The notes beneath the pieces were generated by a model. The model searched no databases. It was not told the origin of the DNA and was given only the letters and a program-made list of their open reading frames with translations. From Acanthosoma haemorrhoidale (taxonomy: Eukaryota; Arthropoda; Insecta; Hemiptera; Acanthosomatidae), in NCBI GenBank assembly GCA_930367205.1, contig OV884013.1:86181333-86245332 (forward strand): DNA of 64,000 nt, in the 5' to 3' direction. The translations under genes were made by a program, and so were the position numbers. Below are positions 26,290-39,700 of this stretch, piece by piece. Position 1 is the stretch's first letter. Each line of letters starts with the position of its first letter.

Positions 26290-28490
26290 AAAAAAGAAGT
26301 GGTAACAGGAAAAACAAAATATAGAAGAACTTGATAGACTAAGAAGCGCAGATAACCAGAAGTTCTACCAACATATTAATGAAGGGAGTAAGACATTTAC
26401 CCAAGTTGAATGCTTGCGATTACGAAAATGGAACTCTATTGAACGAGAAGGCACGAGTACTTAATTGGCGAAGACATCAATGGGTATCTTAGTGCTGGCT
26501 AACGGACATTTTGGATAGGACATCATGAAATTTCGTGGTCTGCAGATGTGGTTGAAACTCCTGACGAAGATAAAATGACAAAGGTAATCTCCAGGCTGTG
26601 ATGTTTGTCGTTGTAGTATTTTGTTACATCAACATAAAGATAGTTTACATCAGCAGAAGAGAGTTTGAAGTACTATAAAGCTCGAGGAAGTGAAGAAATA
26701 GGACTTTGCGTATTAGAGGACAAGGAGCTTGGCTTAGTCAGTGTTGAAGGTAGCAGAATACGGGCTTTTTCCCCTGCGAACAAGAAGCCGTTGTTTACTA
26801 CAAGTTTGGACTTCTCGGCCTATCTCGTCTGCAGAGCTCTCCGTGCGCATCGCCGCCCGGCAGTTGACTAAATGCACTCTTCTCCGAAACGTATCGTGAC
26901 TATAAACTTTTTTTCATTATTTATTCTACATTATATTTATATTTACTAACTATCAGGTCTGGTTAAATTAACTGTTAAATTGCTGATCAGTTATTTTTTC
27001 TTTGTTTTGAATAAAATGAATAGTTATTTATATATTATTTTTGGTACTTTGTTTAATGTTTATGCCTTACTGTTGGCAATTTTGTAACGCTAACCTACTT
27101 AATCCAACATCCAACTTTTCACGACGTAACCGGCGCAATTTTCTGGCGTTTGGGGAATTCTTGATTCTAAAGAGTCCTAGCGCGAACACCAGGCATGACC
27201 TCATCATCGACATATGGGTTGAAGAACTTAATATAAGACAAGCTATCTACCTTATAGATCATAAGGAAAGCCAACCGGGATAGAAATGTATACATGGGGC
27301 GAGTTCTTTCCCCCTCCAGCCTGTGAAGTTCTCTCTATTTTTTTTCAGAGCTTAAGACCTAGTGCAGAATGAGAGCTTGGTCGTTATCAGTGCGGGTTCC
27401 GAATAAGGGGACATCTCCTCTAATCAAGATGTTCCTCAGAAATAAAATCTTGAGTCAAGTAGAGAATATCTGGCACAGACTTATTATATGCTCGTAGATT
27501 ATGCTGCTTATGAAAACTTCTTTAAACTGAAGCAAGACAAGGTTATGAATGATCCCAATAATACTTATTCGCCTTCACAACTGACGTTGACAGGTGTTGA
27601 CTACATTCTCCAGGGAGATTTATCGGAGATGTTAATTCACAGAAGAGGGGTGAGGCAGGATGGTGTTTACTCTTCGGCCTTGCACTAGAATAAGTGCTAA
27701 GGAAATCGAGTCAACTCTATCTCCAACCGTGTTGTTTAGCTCCTGGCTGGCGATGATATTGACATCGAGGGAAATAACCAAAGAAGCATTTCAGTTCTTG
27801 GCGGCCACAGCACATCAGGAGGTCGGCAAGAAGCTTCAGTTTTTAAAACGTTGAGGAGTTTGTCGATCTTGGCTCACAAGTTAACATGAATAACGACATC
27901 TCTGTCGAGATAAGACATTGAGCAATGCTAGCGAAGAGGAGTTTACTTGGGGTGAGACATTTCTTCGAAGTTCACGCATGGACTAGACAGCTTAGGGTGG
28001 GTTAAACTAAGATCCACTCTGTTATAACTTATGGATCTGAGACATGAACATGGACCGCCTCGAAATCAGATGAGTTTAAAATCCTTTGATTTGGTCTTCG
28101 AGAGAAAAATTCAAAACCCAAATGTACAGATTACAAAAAGATGGCGAGAACTGCAGGCCAAAGCAAAACCTGGAGGTCTAATCGCTAACTAAGCTGGAAG
28201 TCATGAGAGACTTCCGATTGGGAAGGCGTAAGGCCGGTGTGGCCAGGATGAGTGAACAGGAAGAATATTTTTATGATGTTGAAATTTACGGATGGAGAAG
28301 CTTCGGAAGGCAAATACTGGAGTGGAATGAAGTTCTGGCGAGAGATCCCAAGAACCTGCTTGGAGTACATTATTGGATTGGAGTTGCAGACAGGAAAGCT
28401 TGCGAAGGCTTCCTTAATTAAGCGCACCGATTTTCTATTATTTTCCAGGGAGGAAGGGTGTTTTGTCAAGAACTAACTACCATTTTTGAG
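26290..28490 (+). mobile_element. Decayed RTE-like non-LTR retrotransposon (LINE) relic
   Basis: Fragments of one endonuclease/reverse-transcriptase ORF appear in order but in shifting frames with stops. The linker is LRSADNQKFYQHINEGSKTF (about 26317-26376). RT pieces are HDLIIDIW (about 27194), GRYQCGFR (27382), LVDYAAY (27490), LSEMLIHRRGVRQ (about 27617) and LALE. The palm/thumb end shows VEEFVDLGSQVN (27850) and VITYGSET (28022). The C-terminal part follows to about 28480. These are the landmarks of RTE/craniofacial-development-protein-2-like elements common in animals. The endonuclease domain is not recognisable, and there is no clear 3' tail. The copy cannot encode an active protein. 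Confidence 0.8.
26600..27180 (+). other. Unexplained segment inside the LINE relic
   Basis: About 580 bases between the linker fragment and the first RT fragment do not look like LINE coding sequence. They contain an open frame at 26665-26871 that is locally richer in GC. It could be a secondary insertion or sequence decayed beyond recognition. Confidence 0.35.
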
Positions 28491-30599
28491 TACTGGTTTT
28501 ATTCCACTTAAACACTATCGCCATTCTGAATTTCTGTTACGTTGGATTGAAGGACAACAAGAGAAATTTATAAAAATCGTTATTAGTCATGAATCCATTT
28601 CAAAATGAAAATCTACTGGTGGTGTTGATATTGTTGTGGATGTGATTGTTAATTAAGTAGGAAGAACAATTATAGACTACTGCACTTGAAGGCTTGCTCG
28701 TCGGCCCCTCTCAAGATATTTTTGTCCTGTGCTCTTGAGGTGTCTAACCTCTTTTAAAGGGGCGTGTTCTTGGGAACTTGCTGTAATTAAACACCGGCTC
28801 TGCAGGCATGATTCACTAATGCACCCGTTCAATTTATTACCCGATCTTTCCAAAAGTATATCAAATAATGTGACCGTACCCCAAATATACTTTTGTAAAT
28901 TAAAAGCCAGCCTGTTAAACGTATAACTAATTATTTATTAACGTTTTTGGAAGCAGTATTAGTTTAGTTAAATTACGATGATAGTCCTAAAAATACTGAT
29001 GTGAAATAAGTTGAACACGTAAATAGACATATAGTGTATTCTTTTTTTCATATACTACGTAGCATAGCAACTCCGTAGATTGGTGTTAAGTTGCCACTGA
29101 TTTGTTAACTTTACGACCATAAATGTGTTCTTATATTCTGTTGCTAAAGGTTGATCGGAAAGTGTTAATTGAAACGGTAGTTCTAAGTACCAGTGACTCG
29201 TTTTTATGGGTTATGTTGTTGAGAAATGCCGACTGGTGTCGCGACCAAACTCCACATACCACACACTTATTGCTGATGTTCTATTTTGCCCTACCTATCC
29301 ATCTGTTTGAGGCCAATCGTTTAGTAATATATAGTACTTCGGTGTAACGTACCTCCCAAGGTGAACAGAGAATATGCATTTTACTTAAATCGGAAGTTAG
29401 TAATTTCTATAAGATTTGGTGTATTTGACTTTGACTTCGAAGAACGTAAATTGTAGACAATTTTCTTTATATTAGTTTTTTACATGGCTATTGTTATAGT
29501 AAACTTCGTAAACGCATTTTTTGTCACCGTTTTTCTATAAAAAGCCTCATTTGTGATTGATAAAACATTACAAATCGACAATTATCATATTAAAATAAGA
29601 AAAACCGCCTACCATTTATGTTATATTTTCGTTTATTAAATATAGTATATAGGGTAGGTAATTTTGTTTTATAGCTATACTTAATACTGCTTAATAAGTA
29701 ATCATTAATACACGAAACTCTTGCATGTTATGGGGAAGAAGAATAGATACAATATCATAAATCAGATATTATTACTCTTAAAATGAATATACGTTAACTT
29801 TTATTTTGTTTATTAATAATTGAGCCTATTAATGAAGTGAATACTTTAAAATTGTTAATAGTTTAAAATATTCATTAGTAAAGGTTAATTTTTTCTTAAT
29901 TACAAATAATTAATGATTGAAAAGCGCCCCAAATACTATTTTGTGTAATTAAAGTATTTATTCGATTGCATTTTACATTGTAGAACCGAGATATTTGATA
30001 TATTTTCCACAGATAACACCCCCAGTGCTTTTCTAAATAAAAACAGAAGAGAATTCGCGTTTTCAGTCCAACAAGCCAGGTCAAAAACAAGTGTAAAGAA
30101 ACTTTAAGAATGATTCAACTGTCCGAGACCGGAAAAAGCGTTCCAACCCAACGTATTCTATATACGCGATCAGGTACGTAAGTAGGTAAGTAGGATTGAA
30201 ACTAGTTCGTGGTTCCGTGTCTGAACAAAGCGAATAGGGTATTAATATTGTTGATATTATCACGAAGTTATATTTGAGGCGTTTATTTTGACAGTGGCCA
30301 AATAAAGTAGCTGCAGAAGTAATATTACTTATAATTCGTTTCACAATTACAAGATAACGTAGAAATTAAATCAGTTAGCTTGATTTTTTTATGAATATGA
30401 ACTTAGCCCACATCAGGCTGATCTGTGCTAGTGTTTTGATATTTAATTTTGACGTAAAATCTATCAAGGGGTATGAACCTGAAGCTGTTCAAATCAAGCA
30501 TCGAGTACTTCTGAAACATCTGGAGATTGAAAATGTAAAATTTCGGCACGTGATGATGATTATGGATACAGAACGACGAGTGTGGATCTGTATCAGTGT
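28491..30599. other. Intergenic sequence upstream of glycogenin
   Basis: No recognised gene or element. A short GTAGGTAAGTAGG-type direct repeat lies near 30177-30193. Short open frames such as 30081-30344 on the minus strand have no family motif. Confidence 0.55.
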
Positions 30600-30787
30600 C
30601 ACTTGAGTGGGCACTAGGTGGGGTTGCCGGAGGCTGTAGAGACCGGGCACGGCGTGGAGAGGTCAGTACTGGGAAGAGCCCTGGTGCGAGGAGTGGGGGC
30701 GCCCTTTCGTTATTAATAGTGTATCGGCGGTCCCAGCTTCAGTAGGGAGGAAGCAGCTTGCTAAAGGAGCCACACACACTACGCAAC
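30600..30787 (+). promoter_or_regulatory. Probable glycogenin promoter and 5'UTR
   Basis: The sequence becomes locally GC- and CpG-rich immediately upstream of the 7-base start exon, in contrast to its AT-rich surroundings. Arthropod initiator-like TCAGT pentamers occur at 30663 and 30739, which would give a 5'UTR of roughly 125 or 48 bases. No TATA box is seen at the expected distance. The exact start site cannot be read from sequence. Confidence 0.5.
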
Positions 30788-30794
30788 ATGTCCA
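30788..30794 (+). other. Seven-base first coding exon of glycogenin
   Basis: ATG TCC A followed by donor GTGAGT at 30795, with A at -3 of the ATG. The conserved exon at 51272 needs a preceding exon ending one base into a codon, and this one does. The joined codon AAA gives M-S-K-E-A, close to the M-S-K start of fly glycogenin as I recall it. With it, every catalytic residue takes its human number. I found no other ATG exon ending in that phase near exon 2. Confidence 0.82.
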
Positions 30795-33700
30795 GTGAGT
30801 ACATAAGATACATACACATACATATGTATATGTAATGTCAATGTTCGACATGTGTTCAGAGTGCCTTATTGTGTAACCCATTGAGAGTAGTCAGCGGAGA
30901 GGATCAAGGTCGCTCCGACTTGTCCCTTATATAGCAGTGTCCCCAGTTCGAATTTGTTTTGGTTGGTGTTTATTTCTGAGGTGTTTCAGGATCGGGTGTC
31001 TGGATTTCTGGGCCGCTTTTTGGTTTGGGCACCGGCCAGAGTGGTCATTAAAGGACCACGCTGTCATACGATATAGCTTCGGGGTCATTCCAAGTTGATA
31101 CAATTTTATTTGAATGAAAAAAATAACTATTCACTGACGATAATACCCGAAGAATAACTCAAATGTTATGACATGCTGTCTGACCTAGGAAACTAAAAAA
31201 AAAAAAAAGGACGAGATAAAAAAAACACACGTAAACGAAATAAAGAAATATAGAAAGATAACGATTTCCCGGGTCTCTTTGAAACTGAATAAATTATTGT
31301 AAGAGAAGTTACCGTTTTTTTTTATTAAAAATCCAATTGTTATAAGTAAACGAAGTCTCATTGTTTTCCTACAAGTTTTTATCCGAAACCCCAACCAGCA
31401 ATTAAAGCATAATGCAGTTTTATCATTGCCTCCCAAACCTTTATTTTTTGGAGTATCTTTTTAATGTGTTGTCGACACTTAAAGGCCGTTAAAAAAATAA
31501 ATAGCTTCTGATGTGAATGAGCAATACTTGGGATAACTTACCTCAGAAAGCATGCAGAGTTAACATATACGGCGCACTGTTTTCACAAACCTACCGAAAT
31601 TGTATTTTAGCCAAAAACGAATCAGTATATTTCCAGGTGTTGCGGACAATACTTTTTAAATTTCAGAAAAATTGAATCATTTTTACGATCCCTTTTGTCG
31701 AACATCATACGGACGGAAGGGGATTGCACCTTACCGGAATGAAAGTAGAGCCCTCCCTTCGGACTTGAGAATAAATACCCTCTCGCTGGTGGATGACTAC
31801 ATTAGTAGTAATATTGTCATTTGAATGACAATAAATCTATGGTTAATTATCTCAACTTGTCAAGGATTATTTGCATCTATAACAACTACTTTTGCCGGTT
31901 AGGGATGTCATGAGTATCAGAAAAAGTGGGATTTAAATATATAATACCTATTTATAATCAATATCAATATCATAAGAGATGGCGATTGGCGAATATTTTG
32001 AAGAATATCATTGAGGAAGTAGGATGGTTTTATTTTTTCCGAAATTTTGAACAAAACCTGTAACAAATATGGCAACTGATAAACTTAACACAAATACAAG
32101 CGGGGTATGGTAATCCAAAGTGGTGTTGTTAACATAGAATTAATTCTCTCCTATATGACAGAAGATTATATTTAAACTTTAAATGGTAGATAGATGAGCT
32201 AATGTATCACGTGGCACCATCTAATAAATAAACTACAAATGACGCAGATTCCGGAATTTGTCCTTAAGGATTGGAGTACCACAGCTCAGTGACCCTGCAA
32301 CATTGGTACATCATCGATCCCATTGTTTCCTTAAAAATTATTGTTTATACTTTTTATCTATATTTTACATTTTTGTTTTGTTTGTACATTTAACCCCGTG
32401 AACATATAATGATAATTCGTTTTCGTATCTATTGTAAACTCTCTTATATTCAAGTTGCGGTGCCATGTTTACGGACTACAATTTATAGATATGATGTTTT
32501 AAATCCTTAAATGGTTTTCGTATATTTCGTTTTCTTTTTGCATTAATTGCGATTAAAACCCCATAAAAATGTACATATATTCTTGTACGAGACCATTTTT
32601 TACTACCAACACGAGTTGCATCTTATTGAACTTCAAAGTAGCACTACTCAACTGACATGTGTCTCTTGTTTGTATTTATATTAGTTATGTATTGGTATTT
32701 ATATTATGTTTCGTACTTGTATTTATATTATGTTAGTTATACCGTTGAAAGATACATACCATAAGGTGCCAAAAAAGAAAATCTGGCTGTTTTAATTTAT
32801 TTTTATATCATTGATTTAAATCAAAAAGTTAATGCTACTAATTGTACGGAAAATTAATCGAACCACCTGTCCGAATAAATCGAAACAATTTTAATTGTTA
32901 GAAATCGAAACATTCACAGAAAGTTTAGAGCATAATAAATATAATTTTTAAATAGTTTTTTCACCATAAAAAAATAAATGAATTAAATCACCGAATTATT
33001 AGATCTATTTTGACATCTGCGCTGTTCTTTGATCTGGTGGTACAATCTCCAAAATTTACTTACAATTATTTGAAATATGTTAATTAATCCATTACACCAA
33101 ATCTGCAACATTAAATTGTGCTATAAAGTGATTACAAATTCCGAATACCTTGGTTTATTTAAATTAAATTTCCGGCGTGTCATCCTACCGAGAAAAAAAA
33201 ACCTCAATTATATATATACCTATTAGTATGTAAGTCTAGATAAATTTTACTAGAGGAAGTACAGCCTATGAAGTTCTAAATGAAAAGGCTTCAAAGCTTA
33301 AAATGAAAAAAAAAATTAATTTGTCAATATCGGGTTGGGTTCCTAGAATGTCAGAAAGTGATGGGAGGTTCAGGAAATATTATACGGGTAATAAAACCTA
33401 TGAGAAAATTCTCACTGTGATAAAGTAATTTAAATAATACGAACGATAGACACTACTACAGTTGCGAAAGATCGACCCATTAGCGTGACTTGATAAAACA
33501 AACGATTTACAAAATGTATTACATAAAGAGATAATATCTGATTGACGATATTATTTGCCGAAATAACACAAAATCCTGTTTACGAGACGAGATCCCAGCG
33601 TTCGTTCAAAACATGTGATGGATTTTTGTATAAATTAATTTTTTCCACTACTTCAATATATCATTAGTCCCAGCTCGCGTTGACAGACGTAAATGGTATC

Positions 33701-36700
33701 AATAACATTAATGATAACATAAACCATTGAGTGGTGAATGGTCTCAAGAAGAGACACACCTAACTAACTATAATTATATTATACAATGACATTTGTATGC
33801 ATGTACGAACACTAAAAAATATTATCGATCAAAGAAAAACAGTGAATGAATAATGAAAGTGTGTTATGATCGTCACGATATATATGGATTTAGTTATATG
33901 TCATATGTCAAACTAAGTACATAATATAAAATTTAGTATCCAATAATGTTTGGTCGTTTATAACTTTGATGTTTTGTAGAAGTTAAGATTTTAAACTTGA
34001 ATGTGATGACGTATTTACATAATTATATTTGATTGCTCCTTCAACGTAACGCCATTTCTGATGGTATTCAACAAGTGTCTTCTTGATAAGTTTTGTTGTT
34101 TCTAGTAGTAGATTTTGATGTAGTTGTTTATTTTTGACTGGATTGCTAATCAATAAAACAGTAGAAACATTGCTGAGCTGCTATACATATAGCATAAATA
34201 CTGCTAAGTAGATGTAAGCTTTCTTCGGTTTTAGTATTTAGTATTTTTAGTTTTTTTTTTAAATAAAAGTATTTTTTCGTAATGCAACGTTTTTTGTTTT
34301 TTTCACCCGTGTATCTGACTTTCTTCGATTGTATGCTCTATCAAAAATTCCGCACGTCCATAAAAAACAAAGGAAACTAATTAATAAATGACTTGATATT
34401 TAAAAATAAATTCTCCAAACTGCTTAGGGGGGGGGGGTACAAGTGCTCGAGAATATGTAATGTTTCTCGGGGCTTAAAAATACCAAACGTCGTCGCAAAT
34501 GTGAATAATATTGCTTTTAATTCCTAAATACATTAAATTTTGCGAAAAAGGTCAAGTCTAGGATGTCCTTACGAGCTACAACTTGTAAACGGTCGACTGC
34601 CGGTGTTGCCATCAACCATGGGTTCCTAGAATTGTTTTTAATCTACTTTTCACTACATCAGAATGTTAATGATTTCGAATGATAATATGTTGTCTACCAA
34701 CTGATATATTTTATTGCTTCTCATAAACGGTTTGCCATCTAGATGTCTAAATTGTAATCAATGTATGTATAATTAACCGCATCCTGGGATTAATTAATTA
34801 CCACCAGTATCCGGTCCACCACATCCACCCTGTATCATCAAATACATTATATTTTAATTAGTATTGATAATTGCCACTGATTTATCACGGTATTGTGAAT
34901 CATTTTCTTCACTGTAAGATCAATGTTTAAGTTTGTCACTGACAGACTCAATTATATTCGCTTATTATTAGTAGAAAACAACTTATTGTTTAGAAATTTA
35001 CTGAGCCTTTCTACTTGTAGAAAGTCTACCTCAACTTTGATCCTTCATAATGCTCAATGGCTGTATTAATAATATAAAATATAAATTTAACTTGCTATCA
35101 TTTTATTGTTCACGAAGGCATTAATTTGAATCGTGAAAATACCATAGAGTAGAACCTTTATTTGGTTTTCGTTAATATTGCTGGCTTCATTAGCATAAAT
35201 AAACTTTAATAATATCAATAACCAGATACTCATATAATTATAATTTTATGCCAAAAATAGTTAAATAAACAATAAGGATCAATAAATAACAAGCATTTTA
35301 TTTATTTACTGACTGGTTTATTTACTTCTTGTGAGTTCGTTTATTTTGATTTCTGAAGTCAAAATTAGTTGAGGCAGAATGACGGACTTGTATTCAAGAT
35401 AATAAATTTAAAAAAAAACATAAAAAATATTCTGGGATTTTATTTGTCTGCCTAATCGCCTGGGATTACCTTATCCTATTATATATACGTTATTATACTA
35501 TGGGTTCTTAGTTATATAGTTGATATGAACGAGTTTTTTTTTTTCAATCGTTTTAAGTTGATGAAAAAAAAAAAATATGGGTTTTTATCATATTACGTCT
35601 GAACAATATTTCGACAGGTCTTCATCGGTTAGGATGATCGGGGAATAGAGTTGTACAAGGAGACTCCACTCAAAAATAATTTGAACATCTGTCCGTTTAA
35701 ACAATCCAGCATCTCTTACCACTTATGGTGGTACTACTATTATACTACAACAGGAAAGTTACAACTTTCCTAAATATATTGATCGGAACGCTCCAAGTAT
35801 TTCAGTTACAAAGACGAAGCTATATGTCCAATGGCATCTGAGTTGCAGTGAGTGTAATGTTCTTCTGATCTTCCTCAAGTATAATTTAATCCTTTGTTAT
35901 TGCTCCCAAGCCTCATAAAATAACGATCTCCTGTGGTGCTTATGTTAGAATTTTAAATTAATTATAAACAATACATCTCTTCATCCCCTCAATTTCAACA
36001 TACAAGTTTGCAATTAGCTAAATTATATTTTTCATTCTCTAACGCTTTATAATCATACTTTAACATACAATAGATCCAAAGAACAAGAAAGTAGTAGTAA
36101 TAATGCTCACTTGTTCTCTTAGAATGATTTCAAGAATGTTCAGAATGGGTCTTTAAAGCCTAACGTAAGACACGTTGACATAAAAAAAACACTTATAACA
36201 AAATAAAAATTAAAGAAGCAGAACTTTGTCTTGAATGGGAGACTAGAAGATGGATAGACAAGAGTTTGTTGAAAATATGAAGTGTGGGTGCTAAGCAGTT
36301 GATTGCTTACAAGACTGGAGTTCTATAGAAAGTACGATTGACCAATCAATGACACCAAGCGTTGAGGAGAGGGGGAGTATACTTATCCGAAGGGAATGGG
36401 ATGATGATTATAATTGACGAAGATCTAATCCAGGAAAGGTAGGGACTTGTTAGGGATTGAAGGGACGGTTAGGATTGGAAAATAATAGAGCTACTTTCAA
36501 CTGATAAGTAACAGTTTCTCTTAGGAGCTCCAAGATAAATTGCAAAGAATTAGTTCATCAATCCATAAACCAACTAAATTATACTGGTAGACGACGGAAG
36601 AACGTGGAGAGAAAGCGACGTCCCTCAAGGACATTTTTGAACTCTGTATCATTGCACCTCGTGAGCGCTAAGTGCAGACAGCATTGCTGCTTGCAGATCC

Positions 36701-39700
36701 ACTGACCTTGTGCTTTGAGCCAGCAAACACCTCCCCATAGAAACTGGCACTGCTTCTATTCAACCACGCCATTTTGTTGGTATGCTTTATTCAGATTGAA
36801 AAGTTGGAGGTGGAATGATATTAAAAAACAAACTGAACCATCAAATTGGTCGTTATAGGTTGAGACAGTTATAACGTTCCTAGTTAGGACGAATCTACAG
36901 ACTAACAATAAACGTTAATAAAAGACTGAGAATTGGAGGGGGGGGGGTGAGGAATTAAAAACTCTCAGTTTAATTGTACAAAGGAGTTAAACCCAAGTAA
37001 ACAAATGCCTGAAAAGGTGGAGCCATTTTTAAAAGGACATTATTACTATAGGTCAGATGTTTCCCTTTACATGGCGTTTGCAATATAACAAGTATGAACA
37101 ACACAATAATAAAAAATGTAGGTTACGAAAAAGGATGTTTGTTTGGAGTACGTAAACACACTGATTGGCTGAATGAACCCATGTGTTAATAAATTCACTA
37201 ATGAATGTTCTATAATAATTCACGCGTGGTCATAGACGGATAATGACCCCATACATTCGAAGCCAAAACAACAAAACTAACGGACAGTCGAAAAGAAACT
37301 GTTTTCAAAACAACTATATTTAGTCTAGATAGTCAGACCACAGTGGATAGAGTTGACATCAGTTGGGTAGCTATTGCGTTCTTGTGGGATTATGAAAATG
37401 CTTGGTGGCTGAGAATCAGGAACGGAAATAGTCTTGAGATATCCGTGTCAAGTTTAGAACACCTCAGGCGGCGTAATTTCTGGCTCGGATATGAGATTTT
37501 CTAAAAATAATTTTATTTACTCGTCGCCGTTACTGATTCTTCCCACTCTTTTAAGAAATATTGGACTAACACCGCGAAGACTTTGTGTCATATACAGTAC
37601 AGTATGCTTTTTGTAAATACTGTTTCTGTAATTACTCTTAACTATTATATAATAACTCATTTAAGTCAAAACGTAATTTATGTAAAGAATAAATAATTTA
37701 CGTCTAGAATGTATATTATAGTTGTTTGAATCTAACATCACTTTTGCTGTGGATTTCCTGCGATCAATTAATGAATTCAGAATTTTATTGCTTATGAAAT
37801 CAGGTTTAAGTATAGTGAATAAATAATAAATTCTGACTGCCCGCAAAATCTCTTTATTGAAACTAAACGTTTTTTGCAGTTTTCACTGTCTCTTTCAATA
37901 GACTTCAAATGCTGTTGAATAACAGTACCAAAACTGTGGGAACTATGCAGCAGATCAGCATTTCCTCCCCTAAGCTAGGGAAGCTCTGCGATATCGCTAG
38001 TTTCAGATTAAATATAGTTCAGATATTTGATGGTTGATTAACAAAAACTATATTTTCAGATTAGACAAGTACGTTTTTCACTTTCGTTTGAAAATAATTC
38101 CGGGCCATTTGAGCTGGAGATTGGTGGACTGGATCCCCTTGGCCTGATATCGACTCTGCACTCGTTTGATGTTTCTGTAATTTCTGTATCGAATCTTCTT
38201 ATCTCGAGAAGTGTTTTAGTTCATTTTCTGTTGCTTTTATTGTGCTTATAACAATAAAGTTATTGACAAGCGAGGACATTGAGTTTCTGAAGTGTCGTAT
38301 TGCAAGGATTAAATTCACAAAACTACTGCACTCAATAACTTGTTAAAAGATTTTTAGGGAGTGTGCTATAAGATTTGACATATTGTCCCCTCCCCTGAAT
38401 TTCTTTTGATGTATAAAGTGGGGTTAAACCACATTATGTTACACCGTCTCGAGTATAATTATCAATTTTTCTCATTTAAGATAAATAAAATCTAAAAAAA
38501 TAAAATTAATACAGTACACGAGACAACCAGCCAGAAGCCTGATAAAACGACACGCCAGATGTAAAATAATGTGATAACGATAAATAATGTGAAATAATTA
38601 GTCTTAGTGATTCATCTGCAACTCATCGTTATCTAAGGTACAAGGAACTGACTAACAAAAATAAGATAAAATGAATTGATTTGTTAGAAAAAAAGAAACA
38701 ATAATGTCGATGGGCACATTTAGTTGGACTCAAAAATTTACGTAAAATTATCGTTATAGGTGTAAATATTAGATTCACGGATCAGTGTCCTTGCTTTTTT
38801 TTTTTTTCATTTAAAATATGGTTTCATTTAGTTTTCCTTTTACTGACTCAAACTTTTACCTCAATATTTTTTTTATTATGAAAAAAACTCAGTGATGTGT
38901 CAGATGTTGGCGTATTTTTTAAAAATATTAATCAATTGATATGTAGCAAGTTGGTTAGTTTTTTTCGTCAAATTAAACTTCCCTAGTTACTGAAAACACC
39001 ATTAATTTTTCCCCATATTTCCCTCTTCACGAAAAATCAAATAGTGTGTTTCGGAGAGTTCTTGTTGAATGATGAACAAATTAGCCACCAAAAAATGTAT
39101 TTTTTCAAAGATACTAGAGATAAAGAGTATTAATTTAATCTATTTTTGACTTATTCAAGAGTTGTATCCACGGCTGGAAACACAGTCGACCTTCAGGTAA
39201 TCAACAAACACTAGTTGTAATTAGCATATGTGGGGATTAGGTGTGTTGAAATGCCAATTCGAACGGCAGCATGATCATGTACCAATGGTTATGGCAGTTT
39301 AGATAATTCATGGAGGCTTCTCATCTGGATTTTTAAAAATATTTTTATTGTGTTTGGAGGCGTTTGTATGCACGAGGGCTCGAATGATATTGGCACATTT
39401 GAAAAGAAATAAGAAATGTTACGATTTAATATAGACTGAGTAAATTAGATAGCTTCTGACTTGAGAAAACTCAAAAGTTATTTATTATACTTTTCATTAA
39501 TGTATATTGAACTAAATTCAGTTCAATCCGACATTTACCTTAAATATTTCACGTGGATTATATCATTTTTGCGACCACTATCAAAGAAGATCCAGTTGGC
39601 GAAGTATGGTTAGCTTCCAGGTGTCTAGAAGCAAAACCTAGCCCTTCTGCCTTGGCAGTTAATTTGCAATAAAGTGTACAAAAGTTTCTACCCACTTGGT

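Noticed and set aside
25936..26334. 132-codon plus-strand open frame as the endonuclease part of the LINE
   Set aside because: I could not match it to the catalytic or C-terminal motifs of RTE endonucleases in any frame.
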